64,000 nucleotides of DNA, from the NCBI GenBank assembly GCA_948146395.1, contig OX411544.1, positions 53,211,933 through 53,275,932 of the forward strand, in the 5' to 3' direction. Origin of the DNA: Fragum whitleyi. Its lineage: Eukaryota; Mollusca; Bivalvia; Cardiida; Cardiidae. A program made the translations under genes and the position numbers. The notes under the pieces were generated by a model that was given only the letters and a program-made list of their open reading frames with translations, made no database searches and was not told where the DNA came from. Shown here piece after piece: positions 1 to 10,985 of the stretch (positions are counted from its first letter, which is position 1; the number at the start of each line of letters is the position of its first letter).

Positions 1-496
1 AGATTTATCAATATTCCAACAATAGCTTTGCCAACATTGAACATTTCAATAAGCAATGGTTTGAAAAGGCTTCCGTTTTATTCGAAGAGTGTATGTATTC
101 GAGAGTAACTGCGTCTGCTCCTTGACCAAGAAGTCCCGAGATCGGGTATAGATACCGGCGATTTTACTTTTTTCCCTTTTTTTGCCCTGAGACTGTTGTT
201 TTTTCTGCTGTAATCCACAGAATCATGAGGGGTCAATGTAAAATTTAGGAAATTGTTTCAAACCCATTATAAAATATATTAGGTTCAAATTCTCAACATA
301 ATCACAGATTTCTAAAATCTTTAAAATCAATCAAAAGTCATTTTTCCTTTTTTTCTTTCTTTTTTTTCAATCGAGTAATAAACCATCTTAAATTCCGTGG
401 CAACTGAAATGACATATTATATTTATATGTAATTGCCTCATATAGAAAATGAGCTTATGGAGGAAAACCCCATGTTTTGATCAGGATAATGACTGT
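1..496. other. No gene recognised
   Basis: AT-rich sequence with T-rich runs. I see no splice-flanked open frame, RNA gene or repeat boundary here. Confidence 0.4.
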
Positions 497-599
497 GCAC
501 TGGCGGATCCAGAGGGAATGGGGTGTTCAGTCTTTTACTGGGTAATTCGGCAAAACTTTGGTAATGATGTGAAATGACTACTCCCCCCCCCCCCCCCCC
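497..599 (+). repeat. GGCGGATCC-type element end plus poly-C tract
   Basis: CACTGGCGGATCCAGAGG near 499 resembles a DNA-transposon terminus. The same motif occurs on the opposite strand at 56341-56385 and as a shorter piece near 54837. A run of 17 C follows at 583-599. No second end or target duplication was found, so this is a fragment. Confidence 0.35.
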
Positions 600-2960
600 T
601 TAATTTTAGTTTAAACCCCGTAAGAGAAATCCCACAGCTGCCAAAGGCGTTACTTAGTGTATCAAAATTACAAATGTTTTTTATTGTTGATTGGGAAATC
701 AGGGGACATAACAATGACTTGACAAAATCAAATCAGAATAGTAAATTATCGGGGGTACTGTATTTCAAACTTATGAAATCGACTTAAAGTGCCTGGATAC
801 ATATAATTTTCTTTATTAATTTCAGTTGTACGATAGTTGTGCTAATTTTCTATTGATATATGTCAATTTTATTTTATATAAGCAATTGCTTGTTTTGCCT
901 TCAAAAAAATATTCACTTTTTATTTTTGAGGAATACTTAAAGCAAAATACCCCACTTGTCACTTATTTATGCTCTTACTAGAAAGTATCTTATATTTTTA
1001 TGTTTTCCATATCTATGGCTATTAATATATGTTGATTTAGCACACCAGTATTGTGATTGGTCAGTGTAATAAGCAGTTCTCTTTGATATTTTCGAAAACA
1101 TGACCATCTGAAGAAAAATGTAAATATTTTCAAATTATGCGTGGAAAGCTACGTTGATATTTTCACTATATCTGTGCATATGAATGCTCTAAAACATACA
1201 TCTGTTTTGCGGATATCTGGATAACCCCCCCCCCCCCAACTGCAAAGGCCCTCCTTAAAGGATAATTTTCATTATCTTCACTTGATGAAGAATGCTAGTA
1301 TCATGCATTTAACGATATAAACAGTGATTTTGTTGAGAGTTTAGTCTTTAGAGTTACTAAATTGAATCTAAAGAGGTACTGCTTTATTTAAAACCTATTA
1401 AGATCCTACAGGATTTTCCATACACAGTATATAACACTGGTGAACGAAAAATTTCGTTCACCAAAAATGTCAATGCAATGGCCGACTCATTTACCGAAAA
1501 TTGCTAATTTTTACTGTAATCCAACGAAAAAAATGGAAAAAGAAATTCAATTTAACAACTATCTGCTCAAGTCAAACTAGAGTTATCTTTATCTTCCAAT
1601 GCGAATTTTGATTATATCTATTAAACAAAAGATTGGCAAGAATGTTCAGTTTTCGCGATCTTTCTACTGCCGAGAATAAGATACATCACAGGCAGTCTGT
1701 CTGTTCTAGTTACACTTACCTCAAGCTTACTATCCAATTCATATGGACATGAAAACTTCTTTTAGTTAGAAAAAATATTAAAAAAAAAAAAACACAAAAA
1801 AACCTGTTTATGATTCTCCACAGGAACACCATTTCTTAACCAGATTCATACCCTGATATGTTCAACCCAAAATATTTTTTCTTTTTCTTTTTATTTAATC
1901 CAGAATTTAAATTAAGATAAAATTCTGAATGAGGTCATAGAAATTAATATGGGGAATAAATATTAAACAAAAAAATAAATGCATAAAAAAACCCCATGTT
2001 AAATCAAAGTACTGAAAGTCCCGTCACTGGCTTATCTAAACAAACTAGTTATCTTGTAAATTTGTTAAATGGTAATTGTAGAATTAAATAATGCTCTTGG
2101 GGATAATTATTTTGGAAATAAGATTTGGAAAAGGCTTTGTGAACATGTTAGAAAGTAATTGTAATAGAATTTAGTTTTACTCATTTCAGAAAAAGGGCCT
2201 TTCCTCAATCATACAAGGACTTCCCAAGAATTTTAAAAAGTCCTTATATGTACATAACAGGCTTCTCCCCAGAAAATTTTGAAGGCGTAGTGGCGATATG
2301 CGCGCGGCTATATTGCCTAATAATTTTGTATTTCTGTTAATAATAAAAGAATATATCAGTGGTTTTACTGTGGATAAGGCTATTTATCTTTGTGAATCAT
2401 AACTTTTTTTTGTTGAATATATAATTTAATTTGAACTTACTTTTATTTCTTTGACACCTATTCGGTTTCTCTCCCTAAATACCTAACCCCCCACATCATC
2501 AATAAAATGTTGCTTGATGGCTAGAAATCTTTCCCCCTTCCCTCCTTCCATGTATCCCTCCCTTTTAATAGAAATAATTGTGGACTAAAAACTATTTCAA
2601 AAGATATAAAGAAAATTGAAATATTAAGAAAGTTAAGTTAAAAAGTCATGGAACAGTAAATCAACTGTTCTTAGGCTGTGTTATGCTCATATATTTGAGA
2701 GGTTCATGGACAGCATTTGAGCATTGCATGTTTGCATGTATTGTCAACTTTTGTAGGTCTCTGTTTGTCACAGGCAAATTTTCATGGCTAGGTTGTCCGT
2801 AGACAACTGAAAAAATATTTTCTTAAAAAGTTGGCCGTTTTCTGATATTCCATGTAATCCCATGTCAACAGTGGATCTATTTCTAGGATGCTTTTTGTTT
2901 TTTGTTATTGTTTTTTAGCAACATCAATATTGTTTTCAATATTTTGCAGACACTTCAGGT
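600..2960. other. Intergenic or intronic DNA, no gene recognised
   Basis: AT-rich. It holds a 13-C run at 1225-1237 and a short perfect palindrome at 1438-1463 (12-bp arms TGGTGAACGAAA around AA). A strong minus-strand donor-like GTAAGT lies at 1714-1719, but the 13-codon open stretch beside it could not be linked to any gene. Confidence 0.4.
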
Positions 2961-2984
2961 TCAACAGACAAGTAGGTTTTAGAT

Positions 2985-3230
2985 ATGGACAAGTCGGTTT
3001 GTGATTGTTGCTTGTCTGTGGACAAGCAGAGTTTTAAAATACAGTCAAAACTGTGCGAGCGGTCACCTGAGAATAGTGGTCAAACTGCCGTATGCAGCCA
3101 GCTCAAGTCCACCCGCGCAAATTTACTATTTAAAGCTACTGTGAATAGCGGCAATCTGTCGTATGTGGCCGGCGGTCACCTTTAATTGTCTGGATTGCAC
3201 TCATTGTATATCCCCTTAAGCGGTCACGCG
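2985..3230 (+). repeat. Possible interspersed repeat with CGGTCAC motifs
   Basis: The motif CGGTCAC recurs three times, near 3059, 3172 and 3220, separated by similar text. A 66-codon open frame over this block looks like a by-product of the repeat and resembles no known protein. Confidence 0.25.
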
Positions 3231-3439
3231 AGTCATCAAATTATGACAGGTGACTCGCTGATTAACGAAAAATCGATAACGCGTTTGGATTATCGTATGC
3301 ATTTACCGTGACGCTTACCTAATCAACAAGTCTACTAATTTGTGTTGTCTGAGCGACCCGCATATTAGTTGATTTATAACGGTAGCAGATTATTAATATG
3401 CCGATTAGTAAGCCTATTAAACATCGCTGTTTGTCTGAA

Positions 3440-3800
3440 CTATCGAAAGGCTTTTTTGACGGATTGATCTCGGAGGGGATTTCCCTTCTTCGGCTCCGGA
3501 AGTATTTTTTTTTTGTCATTTTTTTGCATCAGAAATCGTGTCCTCTTGGAAAATTTAATAATACACAGATGAAAAAATAAATAACAGATTGATAAAATTG
3601 CCGTATTTTTGTTTAGTATCGGTTGATTCCGTCGAATAATCGCCGCTTGTCCAAAATGTCTGGGGATTTTCCAAATGACGTCAACTAACGTCGTCAAGCA
3701 TACCGGAAAACCCGACTTTGTTTACACCCCGCGCACGTGAAACAAATTGCCGCCAAATCCACAGGAACCCGCTTCTCGCTTCTATGAAAACTATGAACAC
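3440..3800. promoter_or_regulatory. CpG-richer patch with clustered promoter-type motifs
   Basis: In sharp contrast to its surroundings, this patch holds a palindromic CRE (TGACGTCA, 3676-3683), an ETS core (CCGGAAGT, 3496-3503), a kappaB-like GGGGATTTCCC (3475-3485) and an E-box CACGTG (3734-3739). Such clusters are typical of TATA-less animal promoters. No first exon could be tied to it on either strand, so the promoter call rests on motif density alone. It could also be part of a GC-richer repeat. Confidence 0.25.
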
Positions 3801-4190
3801 TAAAAACGTCGTATCTCCAGCGCATTTATACTTTCATGGAATGAACTCGAAATTGTCACTTTTTCTGATGAATAATAATATATCTTAAGTAATCAGGAAT
3901 ATTATCGGTGTCTAAATCTTAAACATGATCTTTCTCACACGAAGTTGATTAAATTCTTTTCTGGTTCCTGTGACAATACATACGCTGTTTATATTCCCCA
4001 GGTGAGAACATATTGATCGTGAATGACCAAAACATCGTAAATACCGCCATTCAAGACATATTTTAATTATTTTGGTCGCCTATCGCCGATTTTGAATGGA
4101 ATCTTTTTGACACGAATACTAAATTTTCGGTGTGCCATCCGATGGAGTTATGATAGTAACCAAATGTTGTTCGTCTCGGCGGCTGCGGGC

Positions 4191-4219
4191 GGGGGGGGGG
4201 GGGGGGGGGGGGGGGGGGG
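4191..4219 (+). repeat. Homopolymer of 29 G
   Basis: An uninterrupted run of 29 G follows GGGC. Such a run can form G-quadruplexes and is prone to length error in sequencing and assembly. Confidence 0.95.
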
Positions 4220-4333
4220 TGTCGATTTTGTCATGTCCCGTGGGTGGCCGCTATTGACAGTTTTGACTGTATTTCAGAACAGCTGTTATTATACTATTTT
4301 TCTACTCTGTGATAGCAAAGATTGACCTATAAA

Positions 4334-4470
4334 TAGGGGTGTAACAAAAGGACTAACTATCGCTGTATTGTGATATTTTACCTTGCAATAGCAATCGGTT
4401 GATAGCAATATTTCAAGTCAATAGATATTGCAATAGTTCCTCTGACTATCGATAGTTTACAATAGTTTTT
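4334..4470 (+). mobile_element. hAT-like terminal fragment (TAGGGGTGTAAC)
   Basis: It begins TAGGGGTGTAAC, the same first 12 bases as the complete hAT-type element at 14086, and continues with irregular copies of short GCAATAG and CTATCG motifs. The opposite end was not found. The next repeat starts directly after it, so this is probably a truncated copy. Confidence 0.45.
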
Positions 4471-4472
4471 AT

Positions 4473-7400
4473 AACAAGAGGACCAGAATGGCCCTAAACC
4501 GCTCACCTGAATTTTATTGATCCAGTGGATCTCATCCAATCCAAATTTCTTGAACAACTTTAGATGAGGGTCACCCAAGGAACATTCTGGTAAAGTTTCA
4601 TTAAAATTGGCACAATGGTTTGGGAGGAGCTGTCATTCAAAAATTTCGGGGTCAAAATAAGCCCCGCCCTGCCACGCCTATATTTGGGGGTCAATCCAAA
4701 AATTTTGAACAACTTTAGATGAGGGTCACCCAAGGAACATTCTGGTAAAGTATCATTGAAATCAGCCCCATGGTTCAGGAGAGGATGTTGTTCAAAGATT
4801 TTGGGGTAAAAATAAGCCCTGCCCTGCCACGCCCATATTTGGGGGTCAATCCAAATTTCTTGAACAACTTTAGTATAGGGTCACCCAAGGAACAGTCTGG
4901 TTAAGTTTCATTACAAGTGGACCAAGATGGTCTTAGATCACTCACCTGAGTCTCCTTGACCCCTGGGACATCACATTAATTAGATAGGCAGATGTCAAAA
5001 AGAAGATAATTGCCTAAGATCAATACCATGGAACATTTTCAGCGAAGAGCAAGACAGATATGCCTTTTTGCTCTTTGATTCTATATAAAAAGGGATGCAC
5101 CAGGGTAGACCCCAAATGTGACCCCAGGGTCTTGATATGAACAAACTTGGAAGAGGTCCTTAAGATGATGCTATATACTAAATATGAAAGCTGTCTGCCT
5201 TCTGGTTTCAGAGAACAAGATTTTTGAAGGTTTTCCTATTTTCACCCATCGTGCTCAGATGAGCTGAAAGGGATGCGCCTGGGTGGAGCCAAAATATGAC
5301 CCAAGGGTCTTGATATGAACAAACTTGGTAGGGGCCCACGAGATGATGCTACATACCACAAATGAAAGCTGTGTGCCCTCTCGTTTCGATTAAAGAAGAT
5401 TTAAAAAGATTTTCGCTCTTTGATTCTATGTAAAAAGGGTTGCGCCCGGGTGGAGCCCAAATATGATCCTAGGGTTTTGATATGAACAAACTTGGTAGAG
5501 GTCCACTAGGTTATACTACATACCAAATATGAAAGCTGTCTGCCTTCTGGTTTCAGAGAAGTAGATTTTTAAAGATTTTCGCTCTTTGATTCCATGCAAA
5601 AAGGGTTAAGCCCCAGCAAAGCCCAAATATGACCCCAGGGTCTTGATATGAACAAACTTGGTAGAGGCCTACTAGGTGATGCTACACACCAAATATTAAA
5701 GCTGTCTGCCATCTGGTTACAGAGAAGTAGATTTTTAAAGATTTTCGCTCTTTGATTCCATGCAAAAAGGGTTAAGCCCCAGCAAAGCCCAAATATGACC
5801 CCAGGGTCTTGATATGAACAAACTTGGTAGAGGTCCACTAGATAATGCTACATACCAAATATGAAAGCTGTCTGCCTTCTGGTTTCAGAGAAGAAGATTT
5901 TAAAAGATTTTCATATTTTCACCCTTTTCGTTAAGGGTAAAGGGAAAGTTAAGGGTGGATTTCATTTATTTGAACAACTTTGGTAGAGCTTGACCCAAGG
6001 AACGTCCCTGCCAAATTTCATCACAAAATTGGCCCACTGGTTTAGGAGAAGAAGAGTTTTGAAGAAATTGTGGACGACGCACGTCACACTACTGACGACG
6101 GACATTCTACAATACCAATAGCTCACCTTGAGCACTTCATGTTCAGGTGAGCTAAAAATGGGCCCTATGGTTCAGGAGATGTGGTTCAGAGATTTCAGGG
6201 TCAACATAAGCCTCGCCCTGCCAAGCCCATATTTGGGAGTCAATCCAAATTTCTTGAACAACTTTAGATGAGGGTCACCCAAGGAACATCCTTGTAAAGT
6301 TTCATTGAAATCGGCCCAATGGTTCAGGGGGAGATGAGGTTCAAAGATTTCGAGGTCAAAATAAGCCCCGCCCTGCCACACCCATATTTGGGGGTCAATC
6401 CAAATTTTTTGAACAACTTTAGAAGAGGGTCACCCAAGGAACATTCTGGTAAAGTTTCATCGAAATCAGCCTTATTGTTCAGGAGTTGTCATTCAAAAAT
6501 TTCAGGGTCAAAAAAGCCCTGCCCAGCCACGCCAATATTTGGGGGTCAATCCAAATTTCTTGAACAACTTAAGAAGAGGGTCACCCAAGGAACATACTGG
6601 TAAAGTTTTATTTAAATTGGCCCAATGGTTTGGGAGGAGATGTCATTCAAAGATTTCGGGGTCAAAATAAGCCCCTCCCTGCCATGCCCATATTTTGGGG
6701 TCAATCCGAATTTCTTGAACAACTTAAGAAGAGGGTCACCCAAGGAACATTCTGGTTAAGTTTCATTGAAATTGGCCAAATGGTTCAGGAGGAGAAGTCG
6801 TTCAAAGATTTCGGGGTCAAAATAAGCCCCGCCCTGCCACGCCCATATTTGGGGGTCAATCCAAATTTCTCGTACAACTTTAGAAGAGGGTAACCCAAGG
6901 AACATTCTGGTAAAGTTTCATTAAAATGGGCCCAATAGTTCAGGAGATGTGGTTCAGAGATTTCAGGGTCAAAATAAGCCTGCCCTGCCAAGCCCATATT
7001 TGGAAGACAATCCAAATTTCTTGAACAACTTTAGATGAGGGTCACCCAAAGAACATTCTGGTAAAGTTTCATTGAAATCGGCCCAATGGTTCAGGAGGAG
7101 ATGAGGATCAAAGATTTCGGGGTCAAAATATGCCCCCCCTTCCACACCCAAATTGGGGGTCAATCCAAATTTTTTGAATAACTTTAGAAGAGGGTCACCC
7201 AAGGAACATTCTGGTAAAGTTTCATCGAAATCAGCCTTATTGATCAGGAGATGTCATTCAAAAATTTCAGGGTCAAAAAAGCCCCGCCCTGCCACGCCCA
7301 TATTTGGGGGTCAATCCAAATTTCTTGAACAACTTAAGAAGAGGGTCATCAAAGGAACATTCTGATAAAGTTTCATTTAAATTGGCCCAATGGTTTGGGA

Positions 7401-7590
7401 GGAGATGTCATTCAAAGATTTCGGGTCAAAATAAGCCCCTCCCTGCCATGCCCATATTTGGGGGTCAATCCGAATTTCTTGAACAACTTAAGAAGAGGGT
7501 CACCCAAGGAACATTCTGGCAAAGTTTCGTCAAAATCAACCCATTGGTTTAGGAGGAGAAGATGTTTAAAGAAAAGACTGGCTTCTTCAC
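4473..7590 (+). mobile_element. Rolling-circle-like element A with about 152-bp tandem units (host of element B)
   Basis: The 5' end reads ACAAGAGGACC with the subterminal motif CGCTCACCTGA. The body is a tandem array of a roughly 152-bp unit (core phrases GGGTCAATCCAAATT and GGGTCACCCAAGGAACAT), about three units before 4913 and about nine more from 6156 to about 7575. The array is split by element B. The expected 3' hairpin and GAGCTA terminus are missing: the sequence runs into unrelated DNA after about 7580, so the copy is 3'-truncated. The many 65-90-codon open frames inside are repeats of the same translated unit and are not genes. Confidence 0.75.
4914..6155 (+). mobile_element. Rolling-circle-like element B inserted in the array of element A
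   Basis: This is a complete copy of about 1.24 kb. The 5' end is CAAGTGGACC followed by CACTCACCTGAG. It has about five internal units of about 165 bp (phrase TTGATATGAACAAACTTGG near 5143, 5310, 5482, 5649 and 5808). The 3' end is a degenerate hairpin around TTGAGCACTTC, then CAGGTGAGCTAA. The flanks TTTCATTA and AAATGGGCCC join to give a normal unit of element A, compare the unit near 6916. The insertion therefore made no target duplication. Helentron/Helitron-type transposition is the best fit. Confidence 0.75.
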
Positions 7591-8026
7591 TGACCTGACC
7601 ACTTCGAACATTCAAGCTACAAATTCTTTGAAATGAGTTGTTGTTAGTGCCATACCTATATGCCTTTCTTAAACATCGGGAAATGCACAAATTTCCGAAT
7701 CTAAGAACCAGTTTTTTATTTGTTCTATGAAGAAATGTGAAAGAGCAGCTTTAAATTAATTGCAAAATTTTGGAACAATTTAACACTTAGGCTCAATATT
7801 TTCCAACAATAATAAAGTAAAAAGTAGGCAATTATCTACATTTGAAACTCAAAATACCCACCCCTTATTAGGAAATGATGGGGAAGCTTTCCTAACATGA
7901 TTGCAGTAAACCCCTTACTGTATTTTGAAAGCCTAACGCTGTGCACAATTAATAAAGATTTAGTATAGGCTATGGCTTATACCCTGGTACTGCCTTTCTG
8001 GAGATTTTCAATTCCCAAACCATTAA
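7591..8026. other. Unassigned DNA between repeats
   Basis: No coding exon or RNA gene recognised. A short open stretch on the minus strand near 7590-7690 spans the edge of the element A array and is not gene-like. Confidence 0.4.
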
Positions 8027-9031
8027 CTAGAAAGCCATGAATGGCTTGTGTTGCTCCACAGGCTTGAATTTCTTGTAATAGCAAATCTAAATTTCGACTG
8101 GATTTTTAGATATTTTGGGTTCTACTGATGTTGAAATGAATTTCAAATTTTCCACTATTATAACATATAGAGAAATGACCTCTGCCCATAAAAGACTTTT
8201 TTTTTCATCCAATGACAATAATTTTCGGCTGCATGATAATGGATCACCCAAGGATCATACTAATGAAGTTTAATTGATATCCATCAGTTACATTCTGAAA
8301 AAATGATTTTCAAAGTTTCCACTATATAACATTATAGAGAAATGACCTCCGCCCATAAAATACATATTTTTCATCCATTCAAAATAATTTTTGGTAGACT
8401 GATAAAGAATCACTCAAAGATCATTCCAGTGAAATCTGGTCGATATCCACCACTTACATTCTGAGAAAATGATTTTCAAAGTTTCCACTATATAACATAT
8501 AGAGAAATGCCCTCCGCCCATTATTTTTCATCTGATCACAATAATTTTTGGTAGACTGATAATGGGTCACTCAAGGATCATACAAGTAAAATTTGGTTGA
8601 TATCTATCAGTTAGATTCTGAGAAAATGATTTTCAAAGTTTCCACTAAATAACATAAAGAGAAATGACCTCCGCCCATAAATTACTTATTTTTCATCAGA
8701 TCACAATAATTTTTTGTAGACTGATAAAGAGTCACTCAAGGATCATTCATGTAAAATTTAATTTGTATCCATCAATAAGAACCTGAGAAAAGTCACTTTT
8801 TACCATATTTGGAAATTAGCCACGCCCATTAAATCCATGTTTTTCATTGGATCAAAATTTCTTGAACAACTTTGAAAAAGGGTCACCCGAGGATCATTCC
8901 TGTGAAGTTTGGTTGAAATCAATCCAGTAGATTCTGAGAAGAAGATTTTTAAAGAAAACGTTTACGACTGGACGCACGACGGACACAACACCATGACAAT
9001 AGCCACAGTGGCTTTCAGCCAGTGGAGCTAA
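8027..9031 (+). mobile_element. Rolling-circle-like element, second family (GCTCCAC...GTGGAGCTA)
   Basis: The 5' end is CTAGAAAGCCATGAATGGCTT, containing the hairpin AAGCCAT/ATGGCTT, followed by GCTCCACAGGC. The body has about 165-bp units (phrase AAATGATTTTCAAAGTTTCC near 8303, 8470 and 8624). The 3' end is the hairpin TGGCT-TTC-AGCCA followed by GTGGAGCTAA. The outer GCTCCACAGGC and GCCAGTGGAGC form a subterminal inverted repeat with one mismatch. A near-complete second copy lies at 58979-60159. No coding capacity, so non-autonomous. Confidence 0.7.
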
Positions 9032-9563
9032 AAATGACAGCTGAAGCATATACACCAATGAGACTTTAAAAAAAAAAATGTTAAAAAAATATGGTACTTT
9101 AATATGTGACCTTGAAAATCCTAGACAACCTTGACCTTTGTACAAACACAACATAATGGAAGAACAAACGCAAACTGTAAGTATCAAAACCTGTTCATTT
9201 ACCTTACAATACATATGTTTTACTGTTTTTTTCCTAAAAAACGCTCTTGGGAGCTATACATAACATGGTCAGGGAGCTTTTATTTAGTATGCATTTTCTG
9301 ATTAAAAAATAGGCCCTTTTTCCTTTAAATTCATCTCAAATAAGAGAAGAAGTCTAAAAAAGTTCCTAAAATTTAGGCATTTGAAGTGGGTTTTCTTAGT
9401 AAAAAATGCAGGGGTGCTATTATTAGAAAGGGCGCTATTATTAGAGGAAATACAGTTGTTAAAATTTCCAAAACAGATAAAGCTGACCTGAAAAAGTGTT
9501 GTTAACTTTGTAAGATTATCCTATTATTCAGATTATCTTGGACAGCCATTCAAATATTATTAC
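9032..9563. other. Non-coding DNA 3' of the PFAS exon pair
   Basis: No downstream PFAS exon (the part carrying the catalytic His-Glu pair) is visible. Two short related phrases with GCTATTATTAGA occur near 9418 and 9434. Confidence 0.45.
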
Positions 9564-9710
9564 CTTCTCCATGGGCACTCCACATACCAAACACTGAACC
9601 AGACATCCCCTTAAACATAATGGCTGGACTGTCATACACACGGACTGTCACAAATCTACACCTCTCTGAGTCGTTGTGGTCCAAATATACACCAGGGCTG
9701 GAGTCCGAGT
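9564..9710 (-). pseudogene. pfas: PFAS (FGAM synthase) glutaminase-domain exon, 3' one of a pair
   Basis: 147 nt, read on the minus strand. The translation contains SPGVYLDHNDSERCRFVTVR, then SPAIMFKGMSGSVFGMWSAH and GE at the donor. This matches the class-I glutaminase part of phosphoribosylformylglycinamidine synthase, the purine-synthesis enzyme that makes FGAM from FGAR, glutamine and ATP in the cytosol. The acceptor is TTGTCACAG and the donor is GAAG|GTAATA. The exon joins in frame to the exon at 10588-10728 (phase 1). Relative to family members about two residues seem missing around SERCRF. The next exon, with the rest of the catalytic triad, is absent nearby. The identification is firm. 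Whether it is part of a working gene is doubtful. Confidence 0.92.
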
Positions 9711-9741
9711 CTGTGACAAGATTGACATGGTTAAGAGAAGA

Positions 9742-9850
9742 CATTGAATGAGTGGTCATGAAATACCAAAATTATCAAACAACTAGTCTATATGCAGATT
9801 TTAACAAGGCTTTGAAAAGTTTAAAAAAAATTGATATTTTATGACCACAA
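9742..9850. repeat. Fold-back MITE in the PFAS intron
   Basis: Inverted ends GAGTGGTCATGAAATA and TTTTATGACCAC. A related copy with longer inverted arms lies at 57960-58110, beginning with almost the same 20 bases. Confidence 0.5.
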
Positions 9851-9971
9851 ATTTGATATTCTATTTTTAATTTGACCTGTAATTGTTTGATAAATTGACA
9901 AAATTCTTGTAATGCCTCTTTTAATTTTTTTAGAAACATTTAACCCCAATAAGAAAAGGATGTAATCACAT

Positions 9972-10396
9972 TAGTGTTTGGCAATCGATTTCAAATCACA
10001 AATCGATAATTGGTTTTCAGTTGGAAGAGAAAATCAACTGATGATCGATTGTACAATCGTCTTCTTAGAAATTAATACAGCACACCCAGTATCATCCTTT
10101 GAAGAATAGAATGCGAAAGTTTAGACTAATGACCTAAAGACTCTTTCTACAGAATTATCTACTAACTTCATGGATCAGCATGAAACAGTTGTAACTACCT
10201 ATAATCATATAGGCAGTTACAATCAGTTTCACGCTGAGCCATGAAACTGATGTCGGTTTCGAAAATAATTTATAATGGCTATCATTTATGTTTTAGGAAC
10301 TGATTAATCTATCAAAAAATTTCTTAGTCAGTTATCACTATCAAAAGCCCAAACCAACTAATTATTGATTATAATTGAATAAGCTGCCCATCACTA
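9972..10396. repeat. Degenerate hAT-like element (AGTG..TGGGC/ATCGATT ends)
   Basis: Left end TAGTGTTTGGCAATCGATT, right end TGCCCATCACTAAA, inverted and diverged, with ATCGATT-type subterminal motifs. No clean 8-bp duplication. It lies wholly in the PFAS intron and contains the palindromic repeat at 10170-10242. Confidence 0.35.
10170..10242. repeat. 73-bp hairpin repeat (ATGGCTCAGC family)
   Basis: Near-perfect inverted repeat: ATGGATCAGCATGAAACAG ... CTGAGCCAT, centred on GCATATAGGC-like sequence. It belongs to a family with members at 18483, 26656, 29776, 38623 and 41516. Confidence 0.7.
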
Positions 10397-10587
10397 AATC
10401 AAAAGCATTATAATTTACTAACATTGTTACAAAATAACTCCTAAGTGCTGTTCATATGAAGATGATCAAACTATATTTTATATTAGTCCATCGGCTTATT
10501 ACCATTATAAACAACCCTTAACTTAATATTTATAGCTTGCCTGTCTTTTTAAATAAAGTTTGAATGGGTCTATATCATTCAACTCAC

Positions 10588-10728
10588 CATTATCAGGTGA
10601 TACCCAGCCTAAAAGGCCCATCAGTTGACATCCATTACATACACCAAAACTGAAAGTATCTGGTCTGTCCTTGAAAGCTTATAGCTGGTCTCTAATGGAT
10701 GGATTAAACTTAGCTGTGGCTGCCCAGC
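10588..10728 (-). pseudogene. pfas: PFAS glutaminase-domain exon with the nucleophile motif and one stop codon
   Basis: 141 nt on the minus strand, flanked by acceptor TTACTTGCAG and donor AATG|GTGAGT. The translation starts WAATAKFNPSIRDQL, has a TAA at 10679-10681, and continues AFKDRPDTFSFGVCNGCQL, then MGLLGWVSPDN. GVCNGCQ is the nucleophilic-elbow motif of the PurL/PFAS glutaminase, and its first Cys is the catalytic residue. The upstream DNA to the element at 10986 holds no earlier exon, and no other PFAS exon is seen in the window. A single nonsense codon in otherwise well-preserved exons points to a young, captured or duplicated fragment. An error or an allelic nonsense change in a real gene is the alternative. 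Confidence 0.93.
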
Positions 10729-10985
10729 CTGCAAGTAAGGGTTATTGTTAATAAATTAATAAATTACTTTGTAAGAAACAACTTCTGCCTAATCCTGCTT
10801 CAATGCTTCATTTTCTTTATATGTGCAAGCATGCATGCATTTTATTTTTTTTTTTTAATTTTCACTAATAGTGGAAACTCTGATATATATTGTCAATATC
10901 TTATTCAAACATACATGTATTTAACAGCATTTTTGTTTGTTATTAGTAAATGATGCATTTTTTTAATCTGCTAACATGTTCAGTA

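Noticed and set aside
1720..1758. 13-codon minus-strand exon candidate (KFSCPYELDSKLE) with a strong donor
   Set aside because: The acceptor is weak, it is too short to identify, and it could not be linked in phase to TRIP11.
2985..3185. 66-codon plus-strand frame
   Set aside because: It covers repeated CGGTCAC text and has no recognisable domain.
6172..7690. Nearly a dozen open frames of 66 to 94 codons on both strands with similar peptides (GGSKFLEQLKK...)
   Set aside because: They are translations of the roughly 152-bp tandem unit of element A. The unit changes frame between copies and the same text is open on both strands.
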